Assembly (NCBI RefSeq): GCF_001420595.1
Contig: NZ_LJIX01000006.1
Location: 1,491,361 to 1,555,360, forward strand
DNA from: Cytobacillus solani
GTDB lineage: Bacteria; Bacillota; Bacilli; Bacillales; Cytobacillaceae
Direction of reading: 5' to 3'
DNA: 64,000 bases
Shown: piece by piece, positions 1 to 8,621 of the stretch
How positions within the stretch are numbered: the stretch's first letter is position 1
Layout: each line of letters opens with the position of its first letter
Notes under the pieces: generated by a model
The model's input: the letters and a program-made list of their open reading frames with translations, nothing else
Database searches by the model: none
Told to the model about the DNA's origin: nothing
Translations under genes and position numbers: made by a program

Positions 1-118
1 CACGTGTATTTTGATCATGTGAAAATAGATTATACAAAAACTTTATTTGACGGGGGGCAATTTATCGTGATTCGCCTATAAAGGCTTAAGAAAAGCTATA
101 TATAGAGGGGGATAGAAT

Positions 119-724
119 ATGAATCCATGGAATATACGTTTTCAAGATGAGAGCTATGTTTATGGAACTGAGCCGAATGTGTTTCTAGCAGAAACACAGA
201 AACGGCTTCAATTATCAGGTAATGTCTTGGCTATAGCTGAAGGGGAAGGAAGAAATGCGGTTTTTTTAGCTGAACAAGGAATGAATGTAACTGCATGGGA
301 TTATGCAGAATCTGGGCTGATAAAAACGAAACAGCTTGCTGAAACACGGGGTGTAACCGTTCATACTGAGCTTGTCGACTTAAATGAAGCACATTGGAAG
401 AAAGAGTTATGGGATGAGCTAGTATGTATTTTTGGTCACTTCCCAAAAGATTTGCGCATAAAAACACTTAGGGGAATTAAAGAGGCAGTTAAGCCTGGCG
501 GATATTTTATATCTGAAGTATATTCTAACTGCCAAATTCCTTATCAAAGCGGAGGACCTAAAGATATAGGCTTTTTATATACTCCTGAAGAATTTTTGCA
601 AACTTTTTCAGATTGGCGTATTGTTCACTTTTTTATAGGAGAGGTTGAACGAAATGAAGGAGAACTGCATAAAGGTTTATCCCATGTGATCCAGTTTGTT
701 GGACAAAAACCGCTTAAAAAATGA
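119..724 (+). CDS. class I SAM-dependent methyltransferase, TehB-like
   Basis: 201-residue cytosolic protein. Residues about 35-55 carry a glycine-rich SAM-binding motif I (AEGEGRNA followed by VFLAEQG), then the acidic end of strand 2 (WDYAESG) and a late motif with KPGGYF. This pattern matches small tellurite-resistance TehB/thiopurine-type methyltransferases. The ATG follows GAGGGGG at good spacing. It stands directly upstream of the sulfur-handling genes in the same direction, but a separate promoter lies between them, so a link to reactive sulfur or metalloid detoxification is only an inference. Substrate unknown. Confidence 0.8.
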   Translation: MNPWNIRFQDESYVYGTEPNVFLAETQKRLQLSGNVLAIAEGEGRNAVFLAEQGMNVTAWDYAESGLIKTKQLAETRGVTVHTELVDLNEAHWKKELWDELVCIFGHFPKDLRIKTLRGIKEAVKPGGYFISEVYSNCQIPYQSGGPKDIGFLYTPEEFLQTFSDWRIVHFFIGEVERNEGELHKGLSHVIQFVGQKPLKK

Positions 725-736
725 TAATTTTTTTGG

Positions 737-765
737 TTGACTTTCTTTTTTTCTTTTAGTAATAT
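737..765 (+). promoter_or_regulatory. SigA-type promoter of the sulfur cluster
   Basis: TTGACT at 737-742, 17-base spacer, TAATAT at 760-765. The last base of the -10 is the first base of the CstR-like palindrome, so a repressor bound there would cover the polymerase site. Confidence 0.75.
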
Positions 766-778
766 ACCCATAGGGGTA
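765..778 (+). promoter_or_regulatory. CsoR/CstR-type operator 1
   Basis: TACCCATAGGGGTA is a near-perfect palindrome with the TACC-N6-GGTA shape typical of CsoR-family repressors. It lies between the -10 box and the TusA ribosome site. Three similar 14-mers precede the next three genes. Binding by CstR (YrkD-like) is inferred from family knowledge; no such regulator gene is in the window. Confidence 0.7.
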
Positions 779-808
779 ATAGTAAAATAAAAACTTGGAG
801 GAATAAAA

Positions 809-1036
809 ATGATAGTAGATAAAGTATTAGATGCAAAAGGTTTAGCATGTCCAATGCCAATCGTTAAAACAAAGAAGGCAATAAATGAACTTGAATCTGG
901 TCAAGTATTAGAGGTTCATTCAACTGATAAAGGTGCTAAAAATGACCTAACCGCATGGGCAAAATCAAGTGGACATGAGCTTTTGAAGCATGAAGAAGAA
1001 AATAATGTGCTGAAGTTTTGGTTAAAAAAAGGGTAA
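809..1036 (+). CDS. yrkI: TusA-family sulfur carrier protein
   Basis: 75 residues, the usual length of a stand-alone TusA/SirA protein. The persulfide-carrying cysteine sits in the family motif CPMPIVKTKKA at about residues 15-25. The ATG follows GGAGG. TusA proteins pass sulfane sulfur between rhodaneses, DsrE-type proteins and downstream acceptors; in B. subtilis the counterpart is YrkI. The TusA domain of the fusion gene at 1654 is very similar, so the two look like a local duplication. First gene of the cluster, directly after promoter and operator 1. Confidence 0.92.
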   Translation: MIVDKVLDAKGLACPMPIVKTKKAINELESGQVLEVHSTDKGAKNDLTAWAKSSGHELLKHEEENNVLKFWLKKG

Positions 1037-1054
1037 TTTTTTTTGATTCATAGA

Positions 1055-1068
1055 TACCTATACGGGTA
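1055..1068 (+). promoter_or_regulatory. CsoR/CstR-type operator 2
   Basis: TACCTATACGGGTA, same spacing and ends as operator 1, about 30 bases before the DsrE-like gene and upstream of its AGGAGG. Confidence 0.65.
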
Positions 1069-1098
1069 GTCGTAAAATGAATTATATAGGAGGAAATT

Positions 1099-1578
1099 AT
1101 GGGCGAAAAGAAAAAAACAACGATTGTATTATTCAGTGGGGATTATGATAAGTCAATGGCAGCTTATATCATTGCCAATGGTGCAGCAGCCTATGATCAT
1201 GAAGTAACCATATTCCATACATTTTGGGGATTAAATGCCTTGCGCAAAGATGAGCAGATTGACGTTAAAAAAGGCTTTATGGAAAAAATGTTTGGTAAGA
1301 TGATGCCTAGAGGTGCAGAAAAAATGGGTCTTTCCAGAATGAACTTTGCTGGTTTTGGTCCGAAAATGATTAAAGATGTCATGAAAAAGCATAATGCGAT
1401 GTCTCTTCCTCAGCTAATTGAAATGGCGCAAGAACAAGAGGTTAAGTTAGTCGCATGTACGATGACAATGGATTTATTAGGATTGCAGCAAGAAGAGCTA
1501 TTGGAGAATATTGAATACGCTGGAGTGGCAGCTTATTTAGCAGATGCAGAGGATGGGAATGTAAACTTATTTATCTAA
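1099..1578 (+). CDS. yrkE: DsrE/DsrF/DrsH-like sulfur-transfer protein
   Basis: 159 residues, close to B. subtilis YrkE. The N-terminus (TTIVLFSGDYDKSMAAYIIANGAA) begins the flavodoxin-like DsrE fold; a conserved cysteine near residue 120 in VACTMTMDLLG is the likely sulfur-carrying residue. DsrE-type proteins exchange persulfide sulfur with TusA partners, and here the gene is flanked by two TusA genes. The start follows AGGAGG closely. It has its own CstR-like operator, so it is probably induced by persulfide or polysulfide with its neighbours. Physiological acceptor unknown. Confidence 0.9.
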   Translation: MGEKKKTTIVLFSGDYDKSMAAYIIANGAAAYDHEVTIFHTFWGLNALRKDEQIDVKKGFMEKMFGKMMPRGAEKMGLSRMNFAGFGPKMIKDVMKKHNAMSLPQLIEMAQEQEVKLVACTMTMDLLGLQQEELLENIEYAGVAAYLADAEDGNVNLFI

Positions 1579-1616
1579 TAAAAATAGGCTAGATTAAAAC
1601 TTTTTAAGAATAATAA

Positions 1617-1630
1617 TACCTATATAGGTA
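1617..1630 (+). promoter_or_regulatory. CsoR/CstR-type operator 3
   Basis: TACCTATATAGGTA is a perfect 14-base palindrome, upstream of the TusA-rhodanese ribosome site GGAGG at 1642-1646. Confidence 0.65.
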
Positions 1631-1653
1631 TATATTGATTTGGAGGCTTATGA

Positions 1654-2232
1654 ATGGAGACAATTAAAGCAAATGTACGATTAGATGCAAAAGGATTAGC
1701 ATGTCCAATGCCGATTGTGAAAACGAAAAAGGCGATGAATGAATTGGAAGCTGGTCTCGTTCTAGAAGTTCAGGCGACAGATAAAGGCTCAATAGCAGAC
1801 TTAAAAGCTTGGGCTGAGAGTAGCGGTCATCAGTATTTGGGAACACTCGAAGAGGGAGATGTATTAAAGCATTATTTAAGAAAGTCATCTAGTGATGAAA
1901 CGATTGAAAAAAAACATCCAAATGTAATAAGTAATGAAGAGCTTGAGAAAAAACTAAACATGAATGAAAATATCGTTGTACTGGATGTAAGGGAAGCGGC
2001 AGAGTTTGCCTTTAACCATATTCCAAATGCACGATCTATTCCTTTGGGAGAATTAAAAGATCGATTAAACGAATTAAACAAAGAGGATCATATTTTCGTT
2101 GTATGCCGTACAGGAAATCGCAGTGATCTTGCTGCCCAAAAGTTAACAGAAAAAGGCTTTATCCATGTTGTTAATGTTCTGCCAGGCATGAGTCAATGGT
2201 TTGGTGAAATGGATAGTGTTCAAAGAAAGTAA
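1654..2232 (+). CDS. yrkF: TusA-rhodanese fusion sulfurtransferase
   Basis: 192 residues, similar in size to YrkF. Residues 1-80 are a TusA domain with CPMPIVKTKKA; residues about 90-190 are a single rhodanese domain with active-site loop CRTGNRS (persulfide cysteine near residue 152). The fusion links a sulfur-loading enzyme with its carrier on one chain. The chosen ATG has GGAGG seven bases upstream; an ATG four bases earlier is out of frame. It probably takes sulfur from low-molecular-weight persulfides and passes it along the cluster. Confidence 0.92.
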   Translation: METIKANVRLDAKGLACPMPIVKTKKAMNELEAGLVLEVQATDKGSIADLKAWAESSGHQYLGTLEEGDVLKHYLRKSSSDETIEKKHPNVISNEELEKKLNMNENIVVLDVREAAEFAFNHIPNARSIPLGELKDRLNELNKEDHIFVVCRTGNRSDLAAQKLTEKGFIHVVNVLPGMSQWFGEMDSVQRK

Positions 2233-2251
2233 AAAAATTTAACTTATTATA

Positions 2252-2265
2252 TACCGCAGGGGGTA
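2252..2265 (+). promoter_or_regulatory. CsoR/CstR-type operator 4, overlapping a ribosome site
   Basis: TACCGCAGGGGGTA. Its right half contains the AGGGGG that serves as Shine-Dalgarno for the gene starting at 2273, so operator and ribosome site share bases. Confidence 0.6.
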
Positions 2266-2272
2266 ATTGTGA

Positions 2273-3400
2273 ATGTCAGTTAAACCAATGACACCAAAAG
2301 AAGTGACACGAAAAGTTATTAATAAAGAAGAATTATTTATTTTAGATGTACGAAATGAAGCAGATTTTGCAGACTGGAAAATTGAAGGAGAAAACTTCGA
2401 TTATTTAAATATTCCTTACTTTGAATTGCTTGATGGGGTCGAAGATATGCTGGATAAGCTGCCTTCTAGTAAAAATATACTTGTTGTATGTGCAAAGGAA
2501 GGTTCCTCTATCATGGTAGCCGATATGATATCTGAAGCAGGCTTATCAGTATCCTATCTAGAGGGAGGAATGAAGGCTTGGAGTGAGCACTTAGAGCCTG
2601 TGAAAGTTGGGGATCTATACAACGGTGGAGAAATCTATCAATTCGTTCGTATTGGTAAAGGCTGCTTATCCTATATGGTTGTTTCAAATGGAGAAGCTGC
2701 TATAATCGATGCCACACGTATGATTAATCATTATCTTGAATTTGCTAAAAACTTGGATGTAACGATTACACATGTATTTGATACACATTTACATGCAGAT
2801 CATATATCTGGGGGTAGAGTGATTGCAGAGAAAACTAATGCTGCCTACTGGCTGCCTCCTAAAGACGCAGAGGAGGTAACCTTTGATTACAGTCCGCTTG
2901 AAGGTGGAAATATCGTGAGAATTGGAAATACCGCTATTGATATTCACGCATTATATTCTCCAGGACATACAATTGGTTCTACATCCTTTGTCGTTGATGA
3001 AAAGTTCTTACTTTCAGGGGATATTTTATTCGTTGATTCGATCGGAAGACCTGATCTTGCTGGAATGGCAGAGGACTGGGTTGGTGATTTAAGAGAAAGT
3101 TTATATTCAAGCTATCGAGAGCTTTCTGAGGAACTCATCGTTCTGCCGGCTCATTTTATGATCATTGATGAATTAAATGAAAATGGAAGCGTAGCAGAAA
3201 AATTAGGCACTTTGTTTGAAAACAATCATGGGTTAAACATTGAAGATGAAAACGAGTTTAGAAAACTTGTAACAGAAAATTTGCCGCCGCAGCCAAATGC
3301 CTTTCAGGAAATTCGTCAAACAAATATGGGGAAAATCTATCCAGATGAAGAGCAGCAGCGTGAGATGGAAATTGGTCCTAATCGCTGTGCTGTTAGGTAA
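2273..3400 (+). CDS. yrkH: rhodanese-metallo-beta-lactamase fusion, persulfide dioxygenase-like
   Basis: 375 residues. Residues 1-105 form a rhodanese domain with active-site loop CAKEGSS; residues about 115-375 form an ETHE1/glyoxalase II-type metallo-beta-lactamase domain with the metal motif THLHADH, then SPGHT and SGDILF and a late LPAHF. Proteins of this kind (YrkH; compare staphylococcal CstB, which has a different domain order) oxidise persulfides to sulfite or thiosulfate with an Fe(II) centre. The sulfite exporter-like gene downstream fits that product. ATG start with AGGGGG nine bases upstream. The exact reaction is inferred from family. Confidence 0.88.
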   Translation: MSVKPMTPKEVTRKVINKEELFILDVRNEADFADWKIEGENFDYLNIPYFELLDGVEDMLDKLPSSKNILVVCAKEGSSIMVADMISEAGLSVSYLEGGMKAWSEHLEPVKVGDLYNGGEIYQFVRIGKGCLSYMVVSNGEAAIIDATRMINHYLEFAKNLDVTITHVFDTHLHADHISGGRVIAEKTNAAYWLPPKDAEEVTFDYSPLEGGNIVRIGNTAIDIHALYSPGHTIGSTSFVVDEKFLLSGDILFVDSIGRPDLAGMAEDWVGDLRESLYSSYRELSEELIVLPAHFMIIDELNENGSVAEKLGTLFENNHGLNIEDENEFRKLVTENLPPQPNAFQEIRQTNMGKIYPDEEQQREMEIGPNRCAVR

Positions 3401-3484
3401 ATCTTAATGTAGGCTTAACAATTGACCTCTAATATAAGGGGAGGAAATATTAGTAAAAGTTTGGATTAATAGTATCTCATATAA

Positions 3485-3514
3485 AAAGGGAACCGGTTCA
3501 GGTTCCCTTTTCTT
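3485..3514 (+). terminator. hairpin terminator or attenuator before the TSUP gene
   Basis: Perfect 10-bp stem AAAGGGAACC / GGTTCCCTTT with loop GGTTCA, followed by TCTT and immediately by the AGGAGG of the next gene. It may cut read-through from the sulfur cluster into the exporter gene. Confidence 0.7.
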
Positions 3515-3527
3515 AGGAGGAAAGAAG

Positions 3528-4304
3528 ATGGACATTGAATTTATAATAACCATTTTTTTAATTGGATTTATTGGATCTTATATTTCGGGGTTGCTAGGGG
3601 TAGGTGGATCGATTATTAACTTCCCGATGCTGCTTTTAATTCCAGCAGCACTTGGTGTGGCAAATTTTAGTTCACATGAGGTTTCTGGAATAACCGCCAT
3701 TCAAGTGTTTTTTGCCACGATTGGTGGTGTTTGGGCTTATCGTAAAGGTGGATTCCTAAATAAAACTTTAATTACTTACATGGGTATTAGCATTCTAATT
3801 GGCAGTTTTATCGGCGGATTTGGCTCAACTCATATGACTGAAGGTGGAATTAATGTCGTTTATGGAATTCTTGCTTTAATTGCAGTAGTTATGATGTTAG
3901 TTCCGAAAAAAGGGATTGATGAAATTCCTTTAGAACAGGTGAAATTTAACAAATGGCTTGCCGCATCACTTGCATTAATCGTCGGTATAGGGGCTGGAAT
4001 CGTTGGTGCAGGGGGAGCATTCCTGTTAGTGCCTATCATGCTTGTTGTGTTAAAGATACCTACACGTATGACTATTGCCTCCTCACTTGCCATAACATTT
4101 ATCTCATCAATTGGTTCAGCGGTTGGGAAGATTACGACAGGGCAAGTGGAGTATTTTCCTGCGCTTATCATGGTGGCAGCAAGTCTTATTGCATCACCTC
4201 TTGGAGCTTATTCCGGCAAAAGGATAAATACAAAAGTATTACAGATGATTTTAGCTGTATTAATTTTGGCAACTTCAGTAAAGATATGGATCGATATTTT
4301 ATAA
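3528..4304 (+). CDS. yrkJ: TauE/SafE (TSUP) family sulfite or sulfur-compound exporter
   Basis: 258 residues, highly hydrophobic with about eight membrane segments. Two half-repeats begin with the TSUP glycine-rich signatures [14 protein letters not shown] (N-terminal half) and [15 protein letters not shown] (C-terminal half). TSUP proteins export sulfite, sulfoacetate or related anions. Position downstream of a persulfide dioxygenase-like gene suggests removal of sulfite or thiosulfate. AGGAGG precedes the ATG, and a strong hairpin lies just ahead, so its expression may be uncoupled from the upstream genes. Confidence 0.88.
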   Translation: MDIEFIITIFLIGFIGSYISGLLGVGGSIINFPMLLLIPAALGVANFSSHEVSGITAIQVFFATIGGVWAYRKGGFLNKTLITYMGISILIGSFIGGFGSTHMTEGGINVVYGILALIAVVMMLVPKKGIDEIPLEQVKFNKWLAASLALIVGIGAGIVGAGGAFLLVPIMLVVLKIPTRMTIASSLAITFISSIGSAVGKITTGQVEYFPALIMVAASLIASPLGAYSGKRINTKVLQMILAVLILATSVKIWIDIL

Positions 4305-4321
4305 TTTAATTCAAAAGAAAA

Positions 4322-4346
4322 AGACGTTATTGATACGTCTTTTTTT
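4322..4346. terminator. bidirectional terminator
   Basis: AGACGT / ACGTCT stem flanked by A-run on the left and T-run on the right, between convergent genes ending at 4304 and 4352. Confidence 0.8.
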
Positions 4347-4351
4347 GAACT

Positions 4352-4936
4352 TTATTTAATATTGTTTGTTAAATTCTTCATCATTGCCTCGTCCATTGGA
4401 CCGACAATTTTCTTTGTAATCATTCCATTTGAATCAATTATATAGCTGGTAGGAATGGTAAAAGCTTGATACTGAGGTCCAATCAATCCGTTTTCGTCGA
4501 GGGGGATCGGAAAGGTGAGCCCATATTCTTTAACAAAAGTTTTGATGTTTTCCTCGCCTTTGTCGATATTGGTAAGATTTACAGTTAATACTTCAATTCC
4601 TTTATTATTGTTTTCTTCATAGAAGTTTTGCATATGAGGCATCTCAGCCTTACAAGGCGGGCACCATGTTGCCCAGAAATTTAAAATAACCTTTTTCCCT
4701 TTGTAATCGGATAGTTTGATAGTTTCACCGTCTAAGGTGGTTAATTCAAAGTCAGGCGCAGGTCTGCCTTCCTTCACCTTTGAAAAACTTGCACCAGGGA
4801 TCTCCTCACTTCCACGAAAAGCTTCTTCTTTAGGAAGATCCTTTTCTCCATCTGCCTGAGATGGCTTCCATACATTCACGAATACAATACCCATGGCTAA
4901 TATTAGGATGGCTATGGATAGTAGATTTTTACTCAA
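4352..4936 (-). CDS. membrane-anchored TlpA/ResA-like thiol-disulfide oxidoreductase
   Basis: 194 residues. N-terminal uncleaved anchor (SIAILILAMGIVFVNVW), then a thioredoxin-fold AhpC/TSA-Redoxin domain with WATWCPPCKAEMP, the CxxC motif of ResA-type reductases, facing the outside of the membrane. A cis-Pro region (FTIPTSYIID) follows. ResA family members keep cytochrome c haem-binding cysteines reduced or serve spore envelope thiols (StoA). TTG start, GGAGGGG eight bases upstream. The membrane gene 4976-5338 lies 39 bases upstream in the same direction. Specific role unresolved. Confidence 0.85.
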   Translation of the reverse strand: MSKNLLSIAILILAMGIVFVNVWKPSQADGEKDLPKEEAFRGSEEIPGASFSKVKEGRPAPDFELTTLDGETIKLSDYKGKKVILNFWATWCPPCKAEMPHMQNFYEENNNKGIEVLTVNLTNIDKGEENIKTFVKEYGLTFPIPLDENGLIGPQYQAFTIPTSYIIDSNGMITKKIVGPMDEAMMKNLTNNIK

Positions 4937-4975
4937 TACTGAACCCCTCCTTATGATATTTAGATAGAATGAGTG

Positions 4976-5338
4976 TTATGATTCCAATCCAGGAAAAGTC
5001 AATGCCTCTAGCGAAAGGATTGAATGGAATAAGCTAAATACAAACAATTCCAACAGGATGAATACAGTAAAAAGTTGATTGAAAAGCAGCGTTTTTTTTC
5101 TATTAAGGATATAAAGGGTAAATAAATATCCTAATAACACGATGGAGTGAATGATCATTTCTATCCAATCTGGTTCTAGTATATTAATAACAGTTTCATA
5201 GCAAATAAAATAAAGCAAAGAAACCTGAGCCATTTCTTTTTTCTTGCCTGCGATAAAAAGCAGATACAAGGAGAGAATAGCCTCTGCTAGCATATGCCCT
5301 TTTGTCCCGCCGTTATAATAGACAATGGATAGGGGCAT
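4976..5338 (-). CDS. small integral membrane protein, unknown function
   Basis: 120 residues with three to four hydrophobic stretches (around residues 18-30, 40-55, 62-80, 86-105). I do not recognise a family. AAGGAG lies only two bases before the ATG, unusually close, so translation may start slightly further in. Probably cotranscribed with the ResA-like gene just downstream. Confidence 0.6.
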   Translation of the reverse strand: MPLSIVYYNGGTKGHMLAEAILSLYLLFIAGKKKEMAQVSLLYFICYETVINILEPDWIEMIIHSIVLLGYLFTLYILNRKKTLLFNQLFTVFILLELFVFSLFHSILSLEALTFPGLES

Positions 5339-5622
5339 ATCTCCTTAATTATGGGATCATTTTGTTAAAGTTTGATTAAGAATAATGAAAGAAGTAAGTA
5401 ATTTGATGGATATGGTACTTCCTTTTATTTTTAAAATAAGTTTTGCATTATTTATTTTAGAATGGTAAGAAAAAGGATAAAATATATAACTATTGGACAT
5501 TGCTAAGGAAATTGAAAATGTGTAGTATTATTCTGAAGAAAAAGGTAAAAATCTATTATCCTCATAACAATAGGGATAAATAAAATATTTTAGTAGGAGC
5601 AAAATAAGAAAGGTGATGATTG
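5339..5622. other. AT-rich divergent intergenic region
   Basis: Separates the minus-strand thioredoxin pair from the diguanylate cyclase gene. Very AT-rich, must hold promoters for both directions; no convincing -35/-10 pair, repeat or ORF was identified. Confidence 0.5.
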
Positions 5623-7287
5623 ATGTTTGAAATCAAAGGGGATTTATTAAATAGTGTTCTCATGGAAGGTATAAAAGAAAGTGTCTTCATCGTGAAGGTT
5701 ATTAATGACTTGGATTTTGTCTATGTTTATTTGAACCGTGCCGCTATGGAGAAAACAGGACTTACTAAAACTGTAATTGGGCAATCAATTCGTGATGTAT
5801 ATGCAGCTGAAAGAGCGGATTTTTTAATTGAACATTATAAAAAAGTTGTTATTAGCCTTGAAAGTGTAACATATGAAGACTCAAGCACTTCTCTATTAGG
5901 TGAAATGTATTATTCAGAAATAACACTATCTCCTCTTTTCGATGATTCAAACAAATGTACACATATCGTTGCACTTGTCCATGACGTAACAGAGAAAAAA
6001 TGGGGCGAATTTGAATTAAAAAGCTATTGGGACAGTCTTCTTGAAAGTAAGCAGCGCTATCGTTCCTTGTATGAATTTAATGAAGATGCTATTTTTTCAA
6101 TTAATAGGAATGGTCAGATCATAAAAGGCAATGCTGCTGTTAAAGATGTAACTGGCTACCAAGCAAATAGCCTAACCGATTCCAATTTTATTTCATTGGT
6201 TGTTGTAGAGAATATAAATACAACAATGGAAAGCTTCAATCGTGCAGTTGAAGGGAAAAATCAGCATATTAATATTGCTATTACGAATAAATCTGGTAAC
6301 CGTGTGGAAGTCATTGCGAAATTCACACCGACAATTGTGAATGGTGAAGTGGTTGGTATTTACTGGATATTAAAAGATGTTACCGAACAATTAATGATTC
6401 TGAAAATGTATCAGGAAAGTGAACAGCGTTTTAGAATAATTGCAGAAAACTCTCAAGATTTAATTACAATGCTTGATGAAAAGGGAAAAATTATATATGT
6501 ATCCCCCTCATATAAGACTGTGCTTGGCTTTAATAAGGAGGAATACATAGGAAAGTATTTTTTTCATAATATTCATTTAGAACATAAGGATAAATTGTGG
6601 GAATCGATCTTACAATCTATAAAAAATGAAAAATCATGGAAGCTGCAAGTGTTGAACAAGCATAAAACAAAAGGCTGGATTTGGTGTGAATTATGTGGAA
6701 CACCTGTATTTGATAATCAAAGTCAATTCATACATATGGTCTGTGTGACAAGAGACATTCACATGCAAAAGGAATATGAACTGAAGCTGAAGCATATTGC
6801 TTTCCATGATTCATTAACCAATTTGCCAAATCGCCGATTATTTAAAGAGAAACTAACACATACATTAAATGAGTGCAAAAAAAATAAAATGGGATTGGCT
6901 GTCATTTTGATGGATATTGATCACTTTAAATGTATCAATGACGAAATGGGTCATGATATTGGTGATGAGGTGTTGGTGGAGTTCAGTAAGAGGGTTAGTA
7001 ATTGTCTTCAAAACGATCAAATAATTGCTCGACTTGGCGGGGATGAATTCACTGTTCTTTTACCAAATAGACAGTCAAAAAAAGAAGTAGCGGCAATTGC
7101 AGAGCAAATTCAAAAATCTATGGATGAGCCATGGAATATTAACAATCATGAGTTTAAAATTACAACGAGTATGGGCATTGCCATTATATTTGATGAATAT
7201 CCAACTGAATCAAGTATACTAAAGACGGCTGATCTCGCACTTTATGAAGCAAAAAGAGCTGGCAGGAATACGTATCGAATTAAATAA
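5623..7287 (+). CDS. triple-PAS diguanylate cyclase (GGDEF)
   Basis: 554 residues, no membrane segment, so cytosolic. Three PAS-type sensory domains (roughly residues 5-130, 140-265, 268-395), each ending in a PAC-like stretch (DVTEKK, DVTEQL, VTRDIHM), then a GGDEF domain from about 395 to the end with RLGGDEFTVLLP. The catalytic GGDEF is intact, so synthesis of cyclic di-GMP is expected. The RxxD inhibitory site that normally lies five residues before GGDEF is absent (sequence QNDQIIARL). ATG at 5623 is preferred over the TTG at 5620 because GGTG lies seven bases before it. No EAL domain. Confidence 0.9.
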   Translation: MFEIKGDLLNSVLMEGIKESVFIVKVINDLDFVYVYLNRAAMEKTGLTKTVIGQSIRDVYAAERADFLIEHYKKVVISLESVTYEDSSTSLLGEMYYSEITLSPLFDDSNKCTHIVALVHDVTEKKWGEFELKSYWDSLLESKQRYRSLYEFNEDAIFSINRNGQIIKGNAAVKDVTGYQANSLTDSNFISLVVVENINTTMESFNRAVEGKNQHINIAITNKSGNRVEVIAKFTPTIVNGEVVGIYWILKDVTEQLMILKMYQESEQRFRIIAENSQDLITMLDEKGKIIYVSPSYKTVLGFNKEEYIGKYFFHNIHLEHKDKLWESILQSIKNEKSWKLQVLNKHKTKGWIWCELCGTPVFDNQSQFIHMVCVTRDIHMQKEYELKLKHIAFHDSLTNLPNRRLFKEKLTHTLNECKKNKMGLAVILMDIDHFKCINDEMGHDIGDEVLVEFSKRVSNCLQNDQIIARLGGDEFTVLLPNRQSKKEVAAIAEQIQKSMDEPWNINNHEFKITTSMGIAIIFDEYPTESSILKTADLALYEAKRAGRNTYRIK

Positions 7288-7413
7288 AGATGGACTGAAG
7301 ATATTTCATGTAGAGCATCCTGATGGATGAACCCTGCATGATTTTTTTTATATCAGAAAAGAACTAGTGCGCATACTAAATTGGAAAAAATATAGGTAAA
7401 GGAGAATTAGTAA

Positions 7414-7551
7414 TTGAAAAAGTTATTCATTTCACTCATTGTAATAGTTACACTTTGTGCCTGCTTCTTCTCCAAAATAAGGCTTTATGATATTACCAAG
7501 ATCCAATTGATTCCGCAACTGTCTCTCCAATATTGTCAAGCAGTTCCCTGA
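7414..7551 (+). pseudogene. short lipoprotein-like ORF, possibly a degraded gene
   Basis: TTG start after AAAGGAG, encoding 45 residues: a hydrophobic signal segment with a lipobox-like LCAC, then KIRLYDITKIQLIPQ and a stop. The mature part is only about 28 residues and codes for no recognisable domain, which suggests a truncated remnant of a lipoprotein gene. It could also be a genuine small lipoprotein. A terminator follows at 7574. Confidence 0.35.
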
Positions 7552-7573
7552 AAAGTTTAAATATAAATAGAAG

Positions 7574-7602
7574 ACGATACTCTGCAAAGGGTGTCGTTTT
7601 TT
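7574..7602 (+). terminator. rho-independent terminator
   Basis: Nine-pair stem ACGATACTC / GGGTGTCGT with G-U pairs, loop TGCAAA, then TTTTT. Confidence 0.7.
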
Positions 7603-7627
7603 ATTGATAAAATTTTACAAAAATGCA

Positions 7628-7656
7628 TTGACGGAAAATTTAGATAATGCTAACAT
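7628..7656 (+). promoter_or_regulatory. candidate SigA promoter of the amino-acid ABC operon
   Basis: TTGACG at 7628-7633, 17-base spacer, TAACAT at 7651-7656, about 65 bases before the lipoprotein start. Confidence 0.5.
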
Positions 7657-7721
7657 CTTATTTATATTAATCCGATTAAACAACTGTGTTTTATTGGTAT
7701 TGAGGTAGGGGAGTGAATAAA

Positions 7722-8585
7722 GTGAAAGTAGTTTTAAAAACTTTTGTAACTGGATTTGCACTTGTAATGATTTTGGCCGGATGTGGATCAGGTTCTAAGA
7801 CTAGTACAGAGTCTGGAGCTTCATCTGATAATAAGATCAGAAAAGTAAAAGTAGCCTATGATCAAGCTTCAAAACCAATGTCCTGGATAGATGAAAATGG
7901 GAAACCTACTGGATATGATGTGGAAGTAATGAAAAAAGTGGATGAATTACTTCCAGCATACGAATTTGAATATGTTGGGACATCAAGTGATGACTTATTG
8001 ATTGGTGTTGAACAAGGAAAATATCAGGCAGGTGTAAAGAATGCTTTCTGGACACAGGAAAGAACGGAAAAATTTATATTTCCAAAAGAATTCATAGGAC
8101 TAAGCAGTGCGGGTCTCGTCCTAAAAAAAGAAAATGAGAATATTAAAAGTTTGGCAGATTTTGCATCAGCTGGTTTCACATTAGCACCAATTGCTGCAAA
8201 TAACGCTCAATATACGATTATCGATGAATATAACATAGCTAATCCGGATAATAAGGTAAAACTTAAAGCCGGTGATGAATTTTCTGTTGATGTTGTTCAG
8301 TGGGTAAATGAAGGCCGTGTAGATGGAGGCGTAATGATAGAAGGACCTTTTCAAAAACAAGTGACTGCTAAAGATGGTCCATACCATCATTTAAAAAATG
8401 ATGTTGTTTATAATGAGTTCGCAGTGATTAAAACTTGGCCGCTATTTAATAAAAAAGAACAGGAATTTGCTGATGCCTATGATGAAGCTGTAAAACAGCT
8501 AAAAGAAGAAAAAAAGACAAATGAATTTAGTGTGGAATTCTATGGAAAAGATTTGTTTGAAGTATTGGATAAGGTGAACAGATAA
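7722..8585 (+). CDS. amino-acid ABC transporter substrate-binding lipoprotein
   Basis: 287 residues. Signal peptide ends in lipobox MILAGC, so the protein is lipid-anchored outside the membrane. The body is a family-3 solute-binding protein (NGKPTGYDVEVMKKV near the start of the mature part, and a late GGVMIEGPF). A GTG at 7713 is also in frame but abuts GGGGAG; the GTG at 7722 has the correct nine-base spacing, so I chose it. First gene of a four-gene importer for a polar amino acid; organisation resembles cystine (TcyKLMN) and glutamine-type systems. Substrate not determinable here. Confidence 0.88.
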   Translation: MKVVLKTFVTGFALVMILAGCGSGSKTSTESGASSDNKIRKVKVAYDQASKPMSWIDENGKPTGYDVEVMKKVDELLPAYEFEYVGTSSDDLLIGVEQGKYQAGVKNAFWTQERTEKFIFPKEFIGLSSAGLVLKKENENIKSLADFASAGFTLAPIAANNAQYTIIDEYNIANPDNKVKLKAGDEFSVDVVQWVNEGRVDGGVMIEGPFQKQVTAKDGPYHHLKNDVVYNEFAVIKTWPLFNKKEQEFADAYDEAVKQLKEEKKTNEFSVEFYGKDLFEVLDKVNR

Positions 8586-8621
8586 TAACAGCGCTAAAGA
8601 AAAAGCAGATAGGGAGGAAAT

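Noticed and set aside
47-82. TTGACG and TATAAA before the first methyltransferase gene
   Set aside because: Spacing is 24 bases, too long for a SigA promoter.
3953-4309. Plus-strand 118-codon frame inside the TSUP gene
   Set aside because: Same-strand shadow frame with atypical composition (many Cys, Arg, Tyr) and no ribosome site.
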